Source: Acinetobacter baylyi DSM 14961 = CIP 107474
GTDB taxonomy: Bacteria > Pseudomonadota > Gammaproteobacteria > Pseudomonadales > Moraxellaceae
NCBI RefSeq assembly: GCF_000368685.1
Contig: NZ_KB849627.1
Coordinates: forward strand, 86,963 to 150,962
DNA length: 64,000 nucleotides
Direction: 5' to 3'
Position numbers and translations under genes: made by a program
The notes under the pieces: generated by a model
What the model was told of the DNA's origin: nothing
The model's database searches: none
What the model saw: the letters and a program-made list of their open reading frames with translations, nothing else
In this document: in pieces, positions 20,798-29,807 of the stretch
Position numbering within the stretch: position 1 is the first letter of the stretch
How the letters are laid out: each line of letters opens with the position of its first letter

Positions 20798-21393
20798 ATT
20801 AATCCCTGCTGTTTTGCCAAAGATGAAGTATTTACCGTCCAGATATCAATGATGAAATCTGGATCATTCAGACTTAAATAATGAGCGAAAGGTAAAGATT
20901 GTTTTAAATGATGATGGACTTGATGAGCATCCAGTTCAAAGTCCTGAATAGTATGTCGCCAGTGACAACACAGAATTTCCCCCTGTAGCGTTAGGCTGTC
21001 TTTGAGCTGATCGATAAATTCATGTAGTTCAGTGAGTGATAAGTAATAAGCCACTTCACTAATAACAATCAGATCAAATTTCTGTTCAGGAAAATTTTCA
21101 GGTATTTTTTTCTGTTTAACACTCACATGATTCAAATTCTGTAAACGTTGCGAAGCCCAATGAATAGCATGTGCAGAAACATCTACACATAAAAGCTGAT
21201 CAGCACGTTGGGCTAGATGAAAACTTAAATGACCATTGGAACAACCGATTTCCAGCACTGATGAATAACGCGGTTGAGTAAGCAATGCCAAACAAATCTG
21301 CCTTTTACGAGCCTCATACCAATGATGATCATAGCCCCAAGGGTCATTATTGGTATGATATAAATCTTCGAAATATTGACTAGAATCATTCAC
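20794..21393 (-). CDS. SAM-dependent methyltransferase (NodS-like)
   Basis: A 199-residue class I methyltransferase with the SAM-binding motif VLEIGCSNGHLSFHLA, the acidic motif LLCVDVSAHAI and motif FDLIVISEVAYYL. The opening YFEDLYHTNNDPWGY recalls the NodS family, which N-methylates chito-oligosaccharides after deacetylation. The adjacent deacetylase-type gene fits that chemistry. It overlaps the PIG-L gene by 8 bases. Confidence 0.85.
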   Translation of the reverse strand: MNDSSQYFEDLYHTNNDPWGYDHHWYEARKRQICLALLTQPRYSSVLEIGCSNGHLSFHLAQRADQLLCVDVSAHAIHWASQRLQNLNHVSVKQKKIPENFPEQKFDLIVISEVAYYLSLTELHEFIDQLKDSLTLQGEILCCHWRHTIQDFELDAHQVHHHLKQSLPFAHYLSLNDPDFIIDIWTVNTSSLAKQQGLI

Positions 21394-22162
21394 AAAGATA
21401 AACCTCCCAAGGCATCAATAAACGTTCGATAATTGCTGCAGATAAAACCGCAGCATTTCCTGTACTCTCATCAGCTTCGATCTGACTTTTGAACTGCATA
21501 ATGGCCTGACGTTTTTTGATTAATTGCGTTTGCGTCAAGCTATAAGCTCTGGCCTGTTGCCAGTTGATACGCGGATCTAACGGCCGCGCCCAATGCCATG
21601 CCCAGATCAGCACCTGTAAATATGCTAGATCATGCGCTAAAGCAAAGGCTTGTACCGTTTTTCCTACCGCTTCATGATCGGGATGTCCATCCTGCGCATA
21701 GCTACAAATCAGAATATCCTCTGCTTGAACCAGCGCGTCTAATGCTTGCCAAAGTTGCTCTGTCTGCAAATGAATCTGTCCATCTGGTAAATTTAAGGCA
21801 ATTCGTTGAGCAAAATCTGAAACCTCTAAACAATGTAATGCCGCTAGACTTTCTTGTGGACGAATTTGATTTAATTGTTCTGGACTATATTTGCTTGAAT
21901 TCGGATGGCTTTGGGTACCATTGCTGACGGCAATAATCAATAAATGACAATTCAAATTAATCAACTGTTGCATCAAGCCGCCACAACCGAGTATTTCATC
22001 ATCTGGATGCGGTGCCACAATCACAATTCGTTTCGAGTGAAATTTTTCAAGATTCAGTGGTGAGAGGGGCTGTTGAAAAAATGCATGTAACCATTGTTCT
22101 CTAGATGTACCTTGCCCTTCAATGATGCGATCTTCAACCAAAGGATGTTTTAAAGCTGCCAT
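21386..22162 (-). CDS. PIG-L family deacetylase
   Basis: A 258-residue zinc-dependent N-acetyl-sugar deacetylase-like protein. The zinc motif VIVAPHPDDEILGCGG and the second motif AQDGHPDHEAVG hold the His and Asp ligands and base. Family members deacetylate GlcNAc-linked molecules such as GlcNAc-inositol. I chose the ATG at 22162 because AGGAG precedes it by 8 nt; it overlaps the end of the upstream gene by 13 bases. Confidence 0.88.
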   Translation of the reverse strand: MAALKHPLVEDRIIEGQGTSREQWLHAFFQQPLSPLNLEKFHSKRIVIVAPHPDDEILGCGGLMQQLINLNCHLLIIAVSNGTQSHPNSSKYSPEQLNQIRPQESLAALHCLEVSDFAQRIALNLPDGQIHLQTEQLWQALDALVQAEDILICSYAQDGHPDHEAVGKTVQAFALAHDLAYLQVLIWAWHWARPLDPRINWQQARAYSLTQTQLIKKRQAIMQFKSQIEADESTGNAAVLSAAIIERLLMPWEVYLCE

Positions 22163-23163
22163 GACACTTGCTCCTGTAAACATCGCTCAGCAATTTGCTC
22201 ATCATCAAATGCCGCATGACTTTGCCGAATAAATACTGGTAAATCTGCCATTAGACTGGCAAAACTCGCTTGTTCACAAAAAGGTCTTGCTCCTAACGCT
22301 TTTCCAACGCCTTCAATAACCGCCAGACAGCTTTTTTCGGCCTGTGCACGCAATATCCGTACTTCCCGTTCATGACTGAGCTTGGGTTGACTATCAATCA
22401 GTTGTGCGACGTATTGGAAATATTGTCGGGTTATCATAACTTGAGTTGCCAATTGACCTAAATGCATTTTTTTAAAAGGATTTGGGGTTTTAAGACAGCT
22501 TTGTTGCAGCTCATCCATTAACCGTACTGCCGCACCATACCAACAAGCTGCAACACCCGCAGCACCATGCCAAAAACCAGCCCGATCAAGGTAATCATTG
22601 GGACGGCCAATGAGTTTGACTGCTGTATCCTGAAAATTGACTCTGGCAGTCTGTGTACCTTGCATGCCTACGGCTTGCCATTGATCTAGATCAATGGTGA
22701 TCGAGGGTTGGTTAAGGTCAACAATGCAGAGCTGAGATTGCCCGTGTTGGTCTTTAAAACTGATTAATGCTTTTTGAACAAATTCAGCACCTGAGCACCA
22801 CGGTTTAATTCCCAAACAACGCCCATTTTCGACCTTTAACGGCGCTGGCCCACCATCGGCAGCCCAAACAGCCCATGTCTTCTCATCGATTTCATTTTCA
22901 TATCCGAGCTCATGCAGAATGCTTAGAGCGTCACAATGTGACTCAAAAAGCTTAGCTAAACTTAAATCAAACCCAGCAATCTGAGCAAAAATTTGCCAGC
23001 GTTGATAAGTCTCATTAGAAGCAGGTTCAGGCAATCTCCCAGCAGAATGGATCAAATTTTTAAGCAAAAGTGGTCGTTGATTTAATTTCTCTTCAGCTGA
23101 GTACTGCTCAAAGCGATTTAACACATCGAAAATTAATCTATTTATAGATACTTGATTTCTCAT
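22150..23163 (-). CDS. acyl-CoA dehydrogenase-like protein of the PIG-L/methyltransferase/GT2 cluster
   Basis: A 337-residue protein with the acyl-CoA dehydrogenase fold: an N-terminal helical part, a middle beta segment (LGIKPWCSGAEFVQKALISF, WQAVGMQGTQTARVNF) and C-terminal helices. It is shorter than normal dehydrogenases (about 380) and lacks the usual catalytic Glu region and the DGxxE C terminus, so it may act on something other than acyl-CoA. It is the first gene of the cluster. Confidence 0.7.
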   Translation of the reverse strand: MRNQVSINRLIFDVLNRFEQYSAEEKLNQRPLLLKNLIHSAGRLPEPASNETYQRWQIFAQIAGFDLSLAKLFESHCDALSILHELGYENEIDEKTWAVWAADGGPAPLKVENGRCLGIKPWCSGAEFVQKALISFKDQHGQSQLCIVDLNQPSITIDLDQWQAVGMQGTQTARVNFQDTAVKLIGRPNDYLDRAGFWHGAAGVAACWYGAAVRLMDELQQSCLKTPNPFKKMHLGQLATQVMITRQYFQYVAQLIDSQPKLSHEREVRILRAQAEKSCLAVIEGVGKALGARPFCEQASFASLMADLPVFIRQSHAAFDDEQIAERCLQEQVSWQL

Positions 23164-23479
23164 TCTTAAAATATTAATTTGAGTTAATTTTTAACAATAA
23201 ATGAAAATTTTGTATAGTTAAATAGACCAATTGTAATGAAATGATATTTATAAATAAATATTACTTAATTAATGAGATTTTAAAATTTTTAATTTAACAT
23301 TCATTTAAGTGAACATTTTAAATCATCGTTTAATGATATCTGAAAATATAATATATAAAAAACAATCATACACTTAAAATATACTCAACTTCTTTCATAA
23401 ATTACTTTTTACTCAGCTCTAAATTATAGATTCATGCAATCAAATTGAGCCTTAAGCCAAAATTGGTTTGCTTCTATTT
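23164..23479. other. AT-rich intergenic region
   Basis: About 316 bases upstream of the four-gene cluster. It should contain that cluster's promoter. No gene or repeat seen, and the IS5-type remnant begins after it. Confidence 0.4.
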
Positions 23480-24300
23480 CGATAACATTCCACTCAAATC
23501 TTGAAAGTCTTTAATGTACCAAATACATGCTCAACCCCAATTCTTGTTTTATTCATTTTCCCGATGATATCCTATTGGTACAGAATATAATCCACAACGC
23601 TTTTTAGCCTTGCTTGGTAACAGGCTATCAGCATATAGCGCATAAATACCTTGATAACCCTTATCTCCAAGAATAAATGAATTTTTTGAGACTACATAAA
23701 AATTACACTTGAACAGCTCAAAATTATGTACAGCACCTTTGCTCATGCATAGTATTTACTGGGTTCTACTGTGAATGATTGCTTGAATCTTAAATATGTG
23801 AGCTTTTTCTTACCACTATGGCAACTCGATTGTTTTTTAGGTCTTTGTATTGGAATTTCAGTGACATCTATGATCACAACATTCCAGTCTATACCTTCAC
23901 CTGCGGAGATATTTCTGGGTAAATTAAACAAACCTGACTGGATTAAAGTATCTTTAACTTGATGAACTATTCTGGAAACTGTTGGCTCTGATACACCGTA
24001 ACTTGCAGCAACATAAAATAAGATCCGGTATTCTCGCCAATAACTTAAACAGAGTAAACTTGATCTTTAAGACACCGTTTTAATGGTCTGCCTTTAGGGG
24101 TAATTTGCATCTGCATTTGTTCAACTATGAGAAAAAATATTGAACGTGATACGCCTATATAACGCTTAAACTGGGCATCAGAAAGCTTTTTTGAGTCGAG
24201 ATATTTCACACACAGATTATGCATGAAAATCTAAAATTTTTCAGAATGAAAAAAATAAAATGATGAACACTTTTTGATTTATGAAAGAGGTTTAATAACA
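23480..24300 (-). pseudogene. IS5-type transposase, copy 2, frameshifted
   Basis: Read on the minus strand across frames it gives LSDAQFKRYIGVSRSIF, SYWREYRILFYVAASYGVSE, GIDWNVVIIDVTEIPIQRP (first catalytic Asp) and NSFILGDKGYQG (second Asp region). At least two frameshifts break it. The N-terminal third matches copy 1 near 18 kb in the same orientation. It is not functional. Confidence 0.8.
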
Positions 24301-24565
24301 CCCATAATTCTCCAATTAATACTATTTTCTAAATAATTAATAACAATAAACGTTGATCGCTCAATTAGCTCTTTTAAAAAAATTGCGACTCTTAATCGCT
24401 TAAATAATAGTGTAGATCATTACTATCCATGAATAATTTTCTTTATTAGGAATATAAAAACGCTTCTATAATAGTATGAGATAATTCTGAATAACAAATA
24501 ATACCAAAGATACCTATATATAGGGATTTCAGCTCAACGATTGAATCTGTATGATTTTATAATCC

Positions 24566-25231
24566 TCAGCGCAACTCCTGACTCCATGTCGATTTAGGTT
24601 GTTGGTACAGATGCCAACAAGTCTGTTGCAGTGATTGCATCAATTCATGCTTTGCAGTTTGTCCATGCGGTACTACACAATACACCACATGAATTCCCTT
24701 GGGGTGAAAATCCCTAGCCAAGGACTGTGCTAAAGCTCGAATACTGGCAGACATGCTTTGACTGAGTAAATCCTGCTCCGATTCGATTGGTTGTTGAGTT
24801 CCTAGAAAAATCAAGGTGCCTCGCTGTTTAGACAGCATCTGACGAATCACAGCTTGGGCAATACTCACCGCAGTTAAGCCTGTGTTTTGCCAATAGTTCT
24901 CAAGCTGTTCAGCGGACCATGCATGGCTATTTTTAGCGAACACAAAGTCAGGCTGAAAAATGCATAAATCGACAAAATACCCTGATTTCTGAATCTGCCG
25001 TATAACGCTTTTGAGTGCAGCCGCATCAAGCAGATTTAGTCGTACACGGATCAGCCTCTGTGCTTGAACCTCAAGCTGTGACTGTGTTTGTGTCACATCA
25101 TGCTGAAGTTGATAAACAGGTATATTGGGGCTAAAAAGCGGGCTCAACGCCTGTATATCATTGCCCACGATCACCGCGCAACCCTGCACTTTTTGTTGGG
25201 CTTTTAACCATTGCGGCAGCAACTTAATCAT
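24566..25231 (-). CDS. SDR-like protein with divergent active site
   Basis: A 221-residue Rossmann-fold protein related to short-chain dehydrogenases. The usual TGxxxGIG motif is replaced by AVIVGNDIQALSPLF, and the YxxxK pair is not visible at the expected place (TLIFLGTQQPIESEQDLLSQS), so it may be a non-catalytic SDR relative. I chose the ATG at 25231, two bases after the preceding SDR stop, with AGGAG upstream. Confidence 0.6.
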   Translation of the reverse strand: MIKLLPQWLKAQQKVQGCAVIVGNDIQALSPLFSPNIPVYQLQHDVTQTQSQLEVQAQRLIRVRLNLLDAAALKSVIRQIQKSGYFVDLCIFQPDFVFAKNSHAWSAEQLENYWQNTGLTAVSIAQAVIRQMLSKQRGTLIFLGTQQPIESEQDLLSQSMSASIRALAQSLARDFHPKGIHVVYCVVPHGQTAKHELMQSLQQTCWHLYQQPKSTWSQELR

Positions 25232-25232
25232 C

Positions 25233-26000
25233 TTAGAATTTCTCCTGATAAGGACGTAAATCCAGTTCATGCGTCCATAAATCAACATTTTGCTGATAGA
25301 GCATCCAGTAATTTTCAGCAATTGCATCAATATTTAAACCACCCGTACCGCGTGTTAACCGCGCCAGCCGTCCCAATCCCCATAAGGCTTTATTGACACG
25401 ATCACCATCGACCATGCCGTCCACCATCACGTGTGCCACATGGATATTTTGCGAGCGATAGAGTTCAGCCAAATTCAAGGCATAGCTTCTCAGCGCAGAC
25501 TTGCCCATGCTAAATGCCGCAAAAAAAGGTTTACCCCGCAATGAGGCACTGGCACCCGTAAAAATCAATGTGCCCTGCTGCTGTTTTTGAAAAATGCTTA
25601 AACTACGCTGCGCCACCAACACTGAGGATAAAAAGGTGGAACGCCACATTTGGCTAAAAAACTTTAGGCTACTCTGTAAAAAGATCGAAGGAATATTACC
25701 GCCCACATTATGGATCACCGCGGCCAATGCTTCTGGCTGATCGTTTAAATGATCAAACAAGGTCTGCAGCTGCTGCTCATTTTCAGCATCTAGCACATAA
25801 GCCACCGCCTGCCCACCTTGGCGATGAATTGCCGCTGCCACTTTTTCAACCTTATTTAAGGTTCGCCCCGCCACATAGACTTTGAATTTTTCCTGAGCAA
25901 AACGGCGACAGACTGCTGCACCAATGCCTTGCTCGGCACCCACGCCAACCACTGCAATAATCGCTGTTGGCTGCGTTATGTCTTGATTTGACCGATTCAT
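25233..26000 (-). CDS. short-chain dehydrogenase/reductase
   Basis: A 255-residue SDR with VVGVGAEQGIGAAVCRRFA as a variant cofactor motif, NVGGN in place of NAG, Ser in FTGASASLRG and SMGKSALR where the Tyr is replaced by Met. The missing Tyr is notable and makes normal SDR catalysis doubtful. Its ATG overlaps the GST stop as ATGA, showing coupling. Confidence 0.75.
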   Translation of the reverse strand: MNRSNQDITQPTAIIAVVGVGAEQGIGAAVCRRFAQEKFKVYVAGRTLNKVEKVAAAIHRQGGQAVAYVLDAENEQQLQTLFDHLNDQPEALAAVIHNVGGNIPSIFLQSSLKFFSQMWRSTFLSSVLVAQRSLSIFQKQQQGTLIFTGASASLRGKPFFAAFSMGKSALRSYALNLAELYRSQNIHVAHVMVDGMVDGDRVNKALWGLGRLARLTRGTGGLNIDAIAENYWMLYQQNVDLWTHELDLRPYQEKF

Positions 26001-26677
26001 AATTGTTGTATCCAATGCTGAATATGCGGATAACTGTTAATTTTTGGCCCCCAGATTTTACTGGTACGCACCACTTCTAACAGTTGTGAACCCACTGCAA
26101 TATCGGCAATGGTTTTGCTCTCACCGACGAGCCAGCCCGTTTGGCCCAATACCAACTCAATGCGCTCTAAATGCCGAGTAAATTCTGCCTCGATATCCGC
26201 CTTCGCCATTCGTCCTGTGCCTTGCATCTTCACCTGCAGATTCAACGCGGCTTTAAGCAAAGGTTTCATCAATACAATCTCATGCTTGGGACGACCTTCC
26301 GCACTAATCGCGACCGCACGATTTAAGGCATCGGCATCACTGACCCGAAAATATACTTCATAGAAATATAACAATTCGTCCGACCAGTCTTCCCACAATT
26401 CGACATAGGCTTTTTGTAATGGATCTACAGGATATAAAAGTGGCAAATCTGGATATGCCTCATCCAGATAACGGGCAATTTTAGTACTGTCCTGAATGCG
26501 TTGTCCGTTGATATCTAGCACAGGGACTTTGCCGACTTTGCTGAGTCTTGGGACTTTAGCCCCCAATACCCCATTATAATTCACAGTTTCAAATGCAATG
26601 CCTTTAAACTGCAACATCCGCGCGACTTTTTTGCAGAATGGTGAAATTTCCCATTGATGTAAAACCACTGTACTCAT
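25997..26677 (-). CDS. glutathione S-transferase-like protein
   Basis: A 226-residue protein with an N-terminal thioredoxin-like fold (VVLHQWEISPFCKKVARML, GKVPVLDINGQRIQDSTKI) and a helical C-terminal domain (GWLVGESKTIADIAVGSQL). The Cys in SPFCKK is where catalytic or glutathione-contacting residues sit in omega/beta classes. It is first in the GST-SDR-SDR run. Confidence 0.8.
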   Translation of the reverse strand: MSTVVLHQWEISPFCKKVARMLQFKGIAFETVNYNGVLGAKVPRLSKVGKVPVLDINGQRIQDSTKIARYLDEAYPDLPLLYPVDPLQKAYVELWEDWSDELLYFYEVYFRVSDADALNRAVAISAEGRPKHEIVLMKPLLKAALNLQVKMQGTGRMAKADIEAEFTRHLERIELVLGQTGWLVGESKTIADIAVGSQLLEVVRTSKIWGPKINSYPHIQHWIQQL

Positions 26678-26803
26678 TGTTATATTTCCATCTTTTTATT
26701 GAATTGATCTGAATGACAAACGAGCAGCGCAATGCTGGCTCAACTTATCTTACAGATATTTACTCACTTGGCGATGTGTAACCCAGGGTATTTTTCTCGC
26801 TGA

Positions 26804-27670
26804 TTAATGAATAAAAGTCGATTGTTCTGGCGATAAACCAATTTTGATTTTGGTTTTTGCCACGATATCCGACTCATCGGTATCATTTGGATGGAAGTCA
26901 CGACGATAATAAGAGAAAAATTGTGGCACCAGTTTTCGATAGGATTGTACGGTAAAGCCTGCAAACTTAGCCCACGATTTCAGATTCAGTAATTGCTTGT
27001 CTCTGGACATTAACACCACTTGGTAGACATTCGAGAAGGTTGTGATGAGGACCAAGCTCAAACTAAAAATCGCAACCCGCGGGATATAAGCATCTAAACC
27101 TTTGCCATAGAGATATTCATACATGTCATAGGCAACCGCTTTGTGTTCGGTCTCTTCGACACTGTGCCATAACCAGAGATTTCGAATGGTGGTATCCGTC
27201 ATTAATTCATTAACGTTTTTCATCATCTCCACCACCAGTACTGCGGTGTAATGTTCCAGTCCAACTGTCACCAATAGATTCCACTTTTTCGGAAAAGTGC
27301 GTTCAATCGCTTTAAGGATGATGCCTGTCGATTTTTCTAATGATTCAGGATCTAGCCCATATTGTTGTGCACTAACATGGAAGGCATGATGTTCTTTGGA
27401 ATGCATCGCCTCCTGACCAATAAATGCGCCAATATCACGATCCAGTTGCGGGTTACTTTTGACTTGGTCTCGTAAAGCCCTGACCGAACGAACAAAGTAA
27501 GACTCTCCTTCTGGAAATAGGGTGGAAAGGCCTGTGAAATAATGGGTAAAGGTTGGTTCATTGTTACACCAGTATTTGGGCATATCCTGAAATTCATAAT
27601 CCATACGTCGGACAGGAAATGATGTAGGTATCTTTTGCTTTGATTTTTCTTTTAACACTGACGCAGACAT
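26804..27670 (-). CDS. predicted metal-dependent hydrolase (PF10118)
   Basis: A 288-residue protein with a run of His/Glu residues in a ferritin-like helical layout: IGQEAMHSKEHHAFH, LEHYTAVLV and HSVEETEHKAVAYD. These fit the PF10118 family, annotated as metal-dependent hydrolase with unknown substrate; a di-iron-type site is plausible. A hydrophobic helix lies near residues 195-220. It is divergent from the HxlR regulator, with a palindrome between. Confidence 0.8.
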   Translation of the reverse strand: MSASVLKEKSKQKIPTSFPVRRMDYEFQDMPKYWCNNEPTFTHYFTGLSTLFPEGESYFVRSVRALRDQVKSNPQLDRDIGAFIGQEAMHSKEHHAFHVSAQQYGLDPESLEKSTGIILKAIERTFPKKWNLLVTVGLEHYTAVLVVEMMKNVNELMTDTTIRNLWLWHSVEETEHKAVAYDMYEYLYGKGLDAYIPRVAIFSLSLVLITTFSNVYQVVLMSRDKQLLNLKSWAKFAGFTVQSYRKLVPQFFSYYRRDFHPNDTDESDIVAKTKIKIGLSPEQSTFIH

Positions 27671-27702
27671 AATTCACCTCAAGAATAGATCTCAAAATAT
27701 TA

Positions 27703-27719
27703 AGTTCCAAAAAGGAACT
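27703..27719. promoter_or_regulatory. candidate HxlR operator palindrome
   Basis: AGTTCC, five A, GGAACT: a perfect 6-bp inverted repeat. It lies 33 bases upstream of the PF10118 gene start and in the shared region with the divergent HxlR gene. The role as an HxlR site is inferred. Confidence 0.5.
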
Positions 27720-27833
27720 CAATAAGAAAATATAGGTGCCTTGATAAGTTGTCAATAAAGCGGATATCTTAATCCTTCAAGTTGTCCTAAAATGACAGCC
27801 CGCTTCCTGTAAAGACATATAGATGGTATTGCG

Positions 27834-28289
27834 ATGAAATGGCATGAACTCGGTGAAATGAATTGTCCTATTGCACGGACTTTGTCAATTTTTGGCGACC
27901 GCTGGACCTTGCTGATTATTCGTAATGCTTTTATGAAAACCCGACGTTTTGATGATTTTCAAAAGCAGTTAGGCATCACCCGTCATTTGCTGACCGAGCG
28001 TATTAACCGTTTGGTGGAACAAAAGATTTTTGAGAAAGTGCTGTATCATGAAGCACCAAAACGTTATGAATATAAGCTGACTGAAAAAGGCTTAGCCCTG
28101 TACCCTATTATTGTCACGATGAGTACATGGGGCAATATTTGGCAGAATGAAAATAAGCAATTTCCTGAGTTACGTTATCTGCATAAAAACTGTGGGCAAC
28201 TGACCAGTCCAAGTCTGACCTGTGACTGCTGCAAACAGCCAATTGATGCGAGACAGATGTCGCCAGTTTATGTGTCGGGTGAGGAGTAA
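27834..28289 (+). CDS. HxlR family transcriptional regulator
   Basis: A 151-residue winged helix-turn-helix protein: CPIARTLSIFGDRWTLLIIRNAF, FQKQLGITRHLLTERINRLVE and YELTEKG-like wing (YEYKLTEKGLALYP). Extra Cys near the C terminus (NCGQ, CDCCKQP) could bind a metal or sense thiol state. It is divergent from, and likely regulates, the PF10118 gene. Confidence 0.9.
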   Translation: MKWHELGEMNCPIARTLSIFGDRWTLLIIRNAFMKTRRFDDFQKQLGITRHLLTERINRLVEQKIFEKVLYHEAPKRYEYKLTEKGLALYPIIVTMSTWGNIWQNENKQFPELRYLHKNCGQLTSPSLTCDCCKQPIDARQMSPVYVSGEE

Positions 28290-28609
28290 ACTGATGCCAA
28301 ACTAATTTTCTTTGAGCATCCTATAAATATATCCAAAATATTATGAATGTATTGCACAGCTAAAATATATTCATAATAGCTCTATTATTAAAACAAAATT
28401 AAAAATGATTGTCTTAAAATAAATCCATCCTATTCATTTTACTTTAAAGAAAAAATTTAATCAAAACATGCTTAATATTTGGGTTAAAACCAGTAGAAAA
28501 TTTTCAACACCACTTAAACATTTTTCTAGCAATATTGATAACATCTACTTTATTGGTTAACTTGTTTTATAGAATCATCTAGGGCACAGGAAGAAAAGAA
28601 TACATTCGA
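28290..28609. other. AT-rich intergenic region before the first LysR gene
   Basis: About 320 bases, strongly AT-rich, likely holding the promoter of the LysR gene. No gene or clear repeat seen. Confidence 0.35.
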
Positions 28610-29539
28610 ATGGAAATCAAACAAATCAAATATTTTTCAACCGTGGTTGAGGCTGGCAGTATTGGTAAAGCCGCTCAAAAGTTAGATGTCGGTGCTTCTG
28701 CCATTAGTCAGCAAATTACCAAGCTAGAACAAGAGCTCTGCATTCGTTTATTACAACGTAATGCATTTGGTGTGACCCCAACCCCCGCGGGTCTTGCTTT
28801 TTTAAAACACTCTCAATTAATTTTGCGTCAGATTAATTTTGCGATTGATGCAGCGCATTCAGCACGTCTGTCTGGTCATGTGAGTTTGGGTTTTCCGCCA
28901 ACCATCAGTGCATTGATTGGCATCCCTTTAATGAAATTAATGTCTGAACGCTACCCGGATATTCGCCTAGAAATTGTCGAAACGCTGTCAGGCAATCTGA
29001 TTCAGTCAATTAATTCGCGCCAGCTTGATATAGCCATTATTTTTACTCATGAAATTGATAAGCAATGGGCCATTCAGCCCTTGGTTAAAGAGCAAATGTA
29101 TCTGATGGCACGAAAAGAAGTGCTGATCAAACATGGTTTGTCGGATTGTTTGCAAACGGGCATTATTCAGTCACAGCAAATTGGGGATATTCCACTGGTC
29201 CTCCCCCGACAGCGCCACAGTTTACGTAAACTACTCGAACACAAAATTGGTCAACTCAATGTGGTGTATGAGATTGATGGCCTACACCTGCTCATGGATA
29301 GCCTGATTCATCTAGATCTGGCCAGTGTCCGGCCAGGAAGTGCTTGTTTACAGAAATACAAGCACCAGATCCAGCTCTTAAAAGTGATTGATCCTGAAAT
29401 CGAGCGAATTAATTATCTGGTCAGTCTGGCAGAAGAAGAGCTTTCGCCAGCAGCACTGGCAGCCAAATCAGCCATTAAAGCCTGTGTAAAAGAATTAATT
29501 CGGGCACAAATCTGGCCGTGTTCCGAACTCATTTTATAA
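28610..29539 (+). CDS. LysR family regulator of the tricarballylate/aconitate block, copy 1
   Basis: A 309-residue LysR protein: N-terminal winged helix (YFSTVVEAGSIGKAAQKLDVG, AISQQITKLEQEL) and a two-lobed ligand domain (GFPPTISALIGIP and WAIQPLVKEQMYLM). It is clearly paralogous to the LysR gene at 32134, with long shared stretches such as RYPDI, RQLDIAIIF and WAIQPLVKEQM. It sits ahead of tcuC and probably activates it in response to a tricarboxylate. Confidence 0.88.
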   Translation: MEIKQIKYFSTVVEAGSIGKAAQKLDVGASAISQQITKLEQELCIRLLQRNAFGVTPTPAGLAFLKHSQLILRQINFAIDAAHSARLSGHVSLGFPPTISALIGIPLMKLMSERYPDIRLEIVETLSGNLIQSINSRQLDIAIIFTHEIDKQWAIQPLVKEQMYLMARKEVLIKHGLSDCLQTGIIQSQQIGDIPLVLPRQRHSLRKLLEHKIGQLNVVYEIDGLHLLMDSLIHLDLASVRPGSACLQKYKHQIQLLKVIDPEIERINYLVSLAEEELSPAALAAKSAIKACVKELIRAQIWPCSELIL

Positions 29540-29807
29540 AGGGTCATTAATTTTTTTAAATACCCAATTACTTTTAGACTCTCACTCCTTTTCTGTTTTT
29601 CCTCGTACATTCCTGCCACATGATAAATGAATTGTTCTTTATCAAACTTTGATAAGTCGTTTGAACTGGAAACACGGTATCACCCTCTCTTACCAAAATA
29701 TCTGCATGACGTTGTGTCACGATCAATACGACACCTTAAGACGGACCATGCGGTCATAAAAAAAGAGACACGTGATGGTTTCCATTTTTCAGACCAAGGA
29801 GGTCTTA

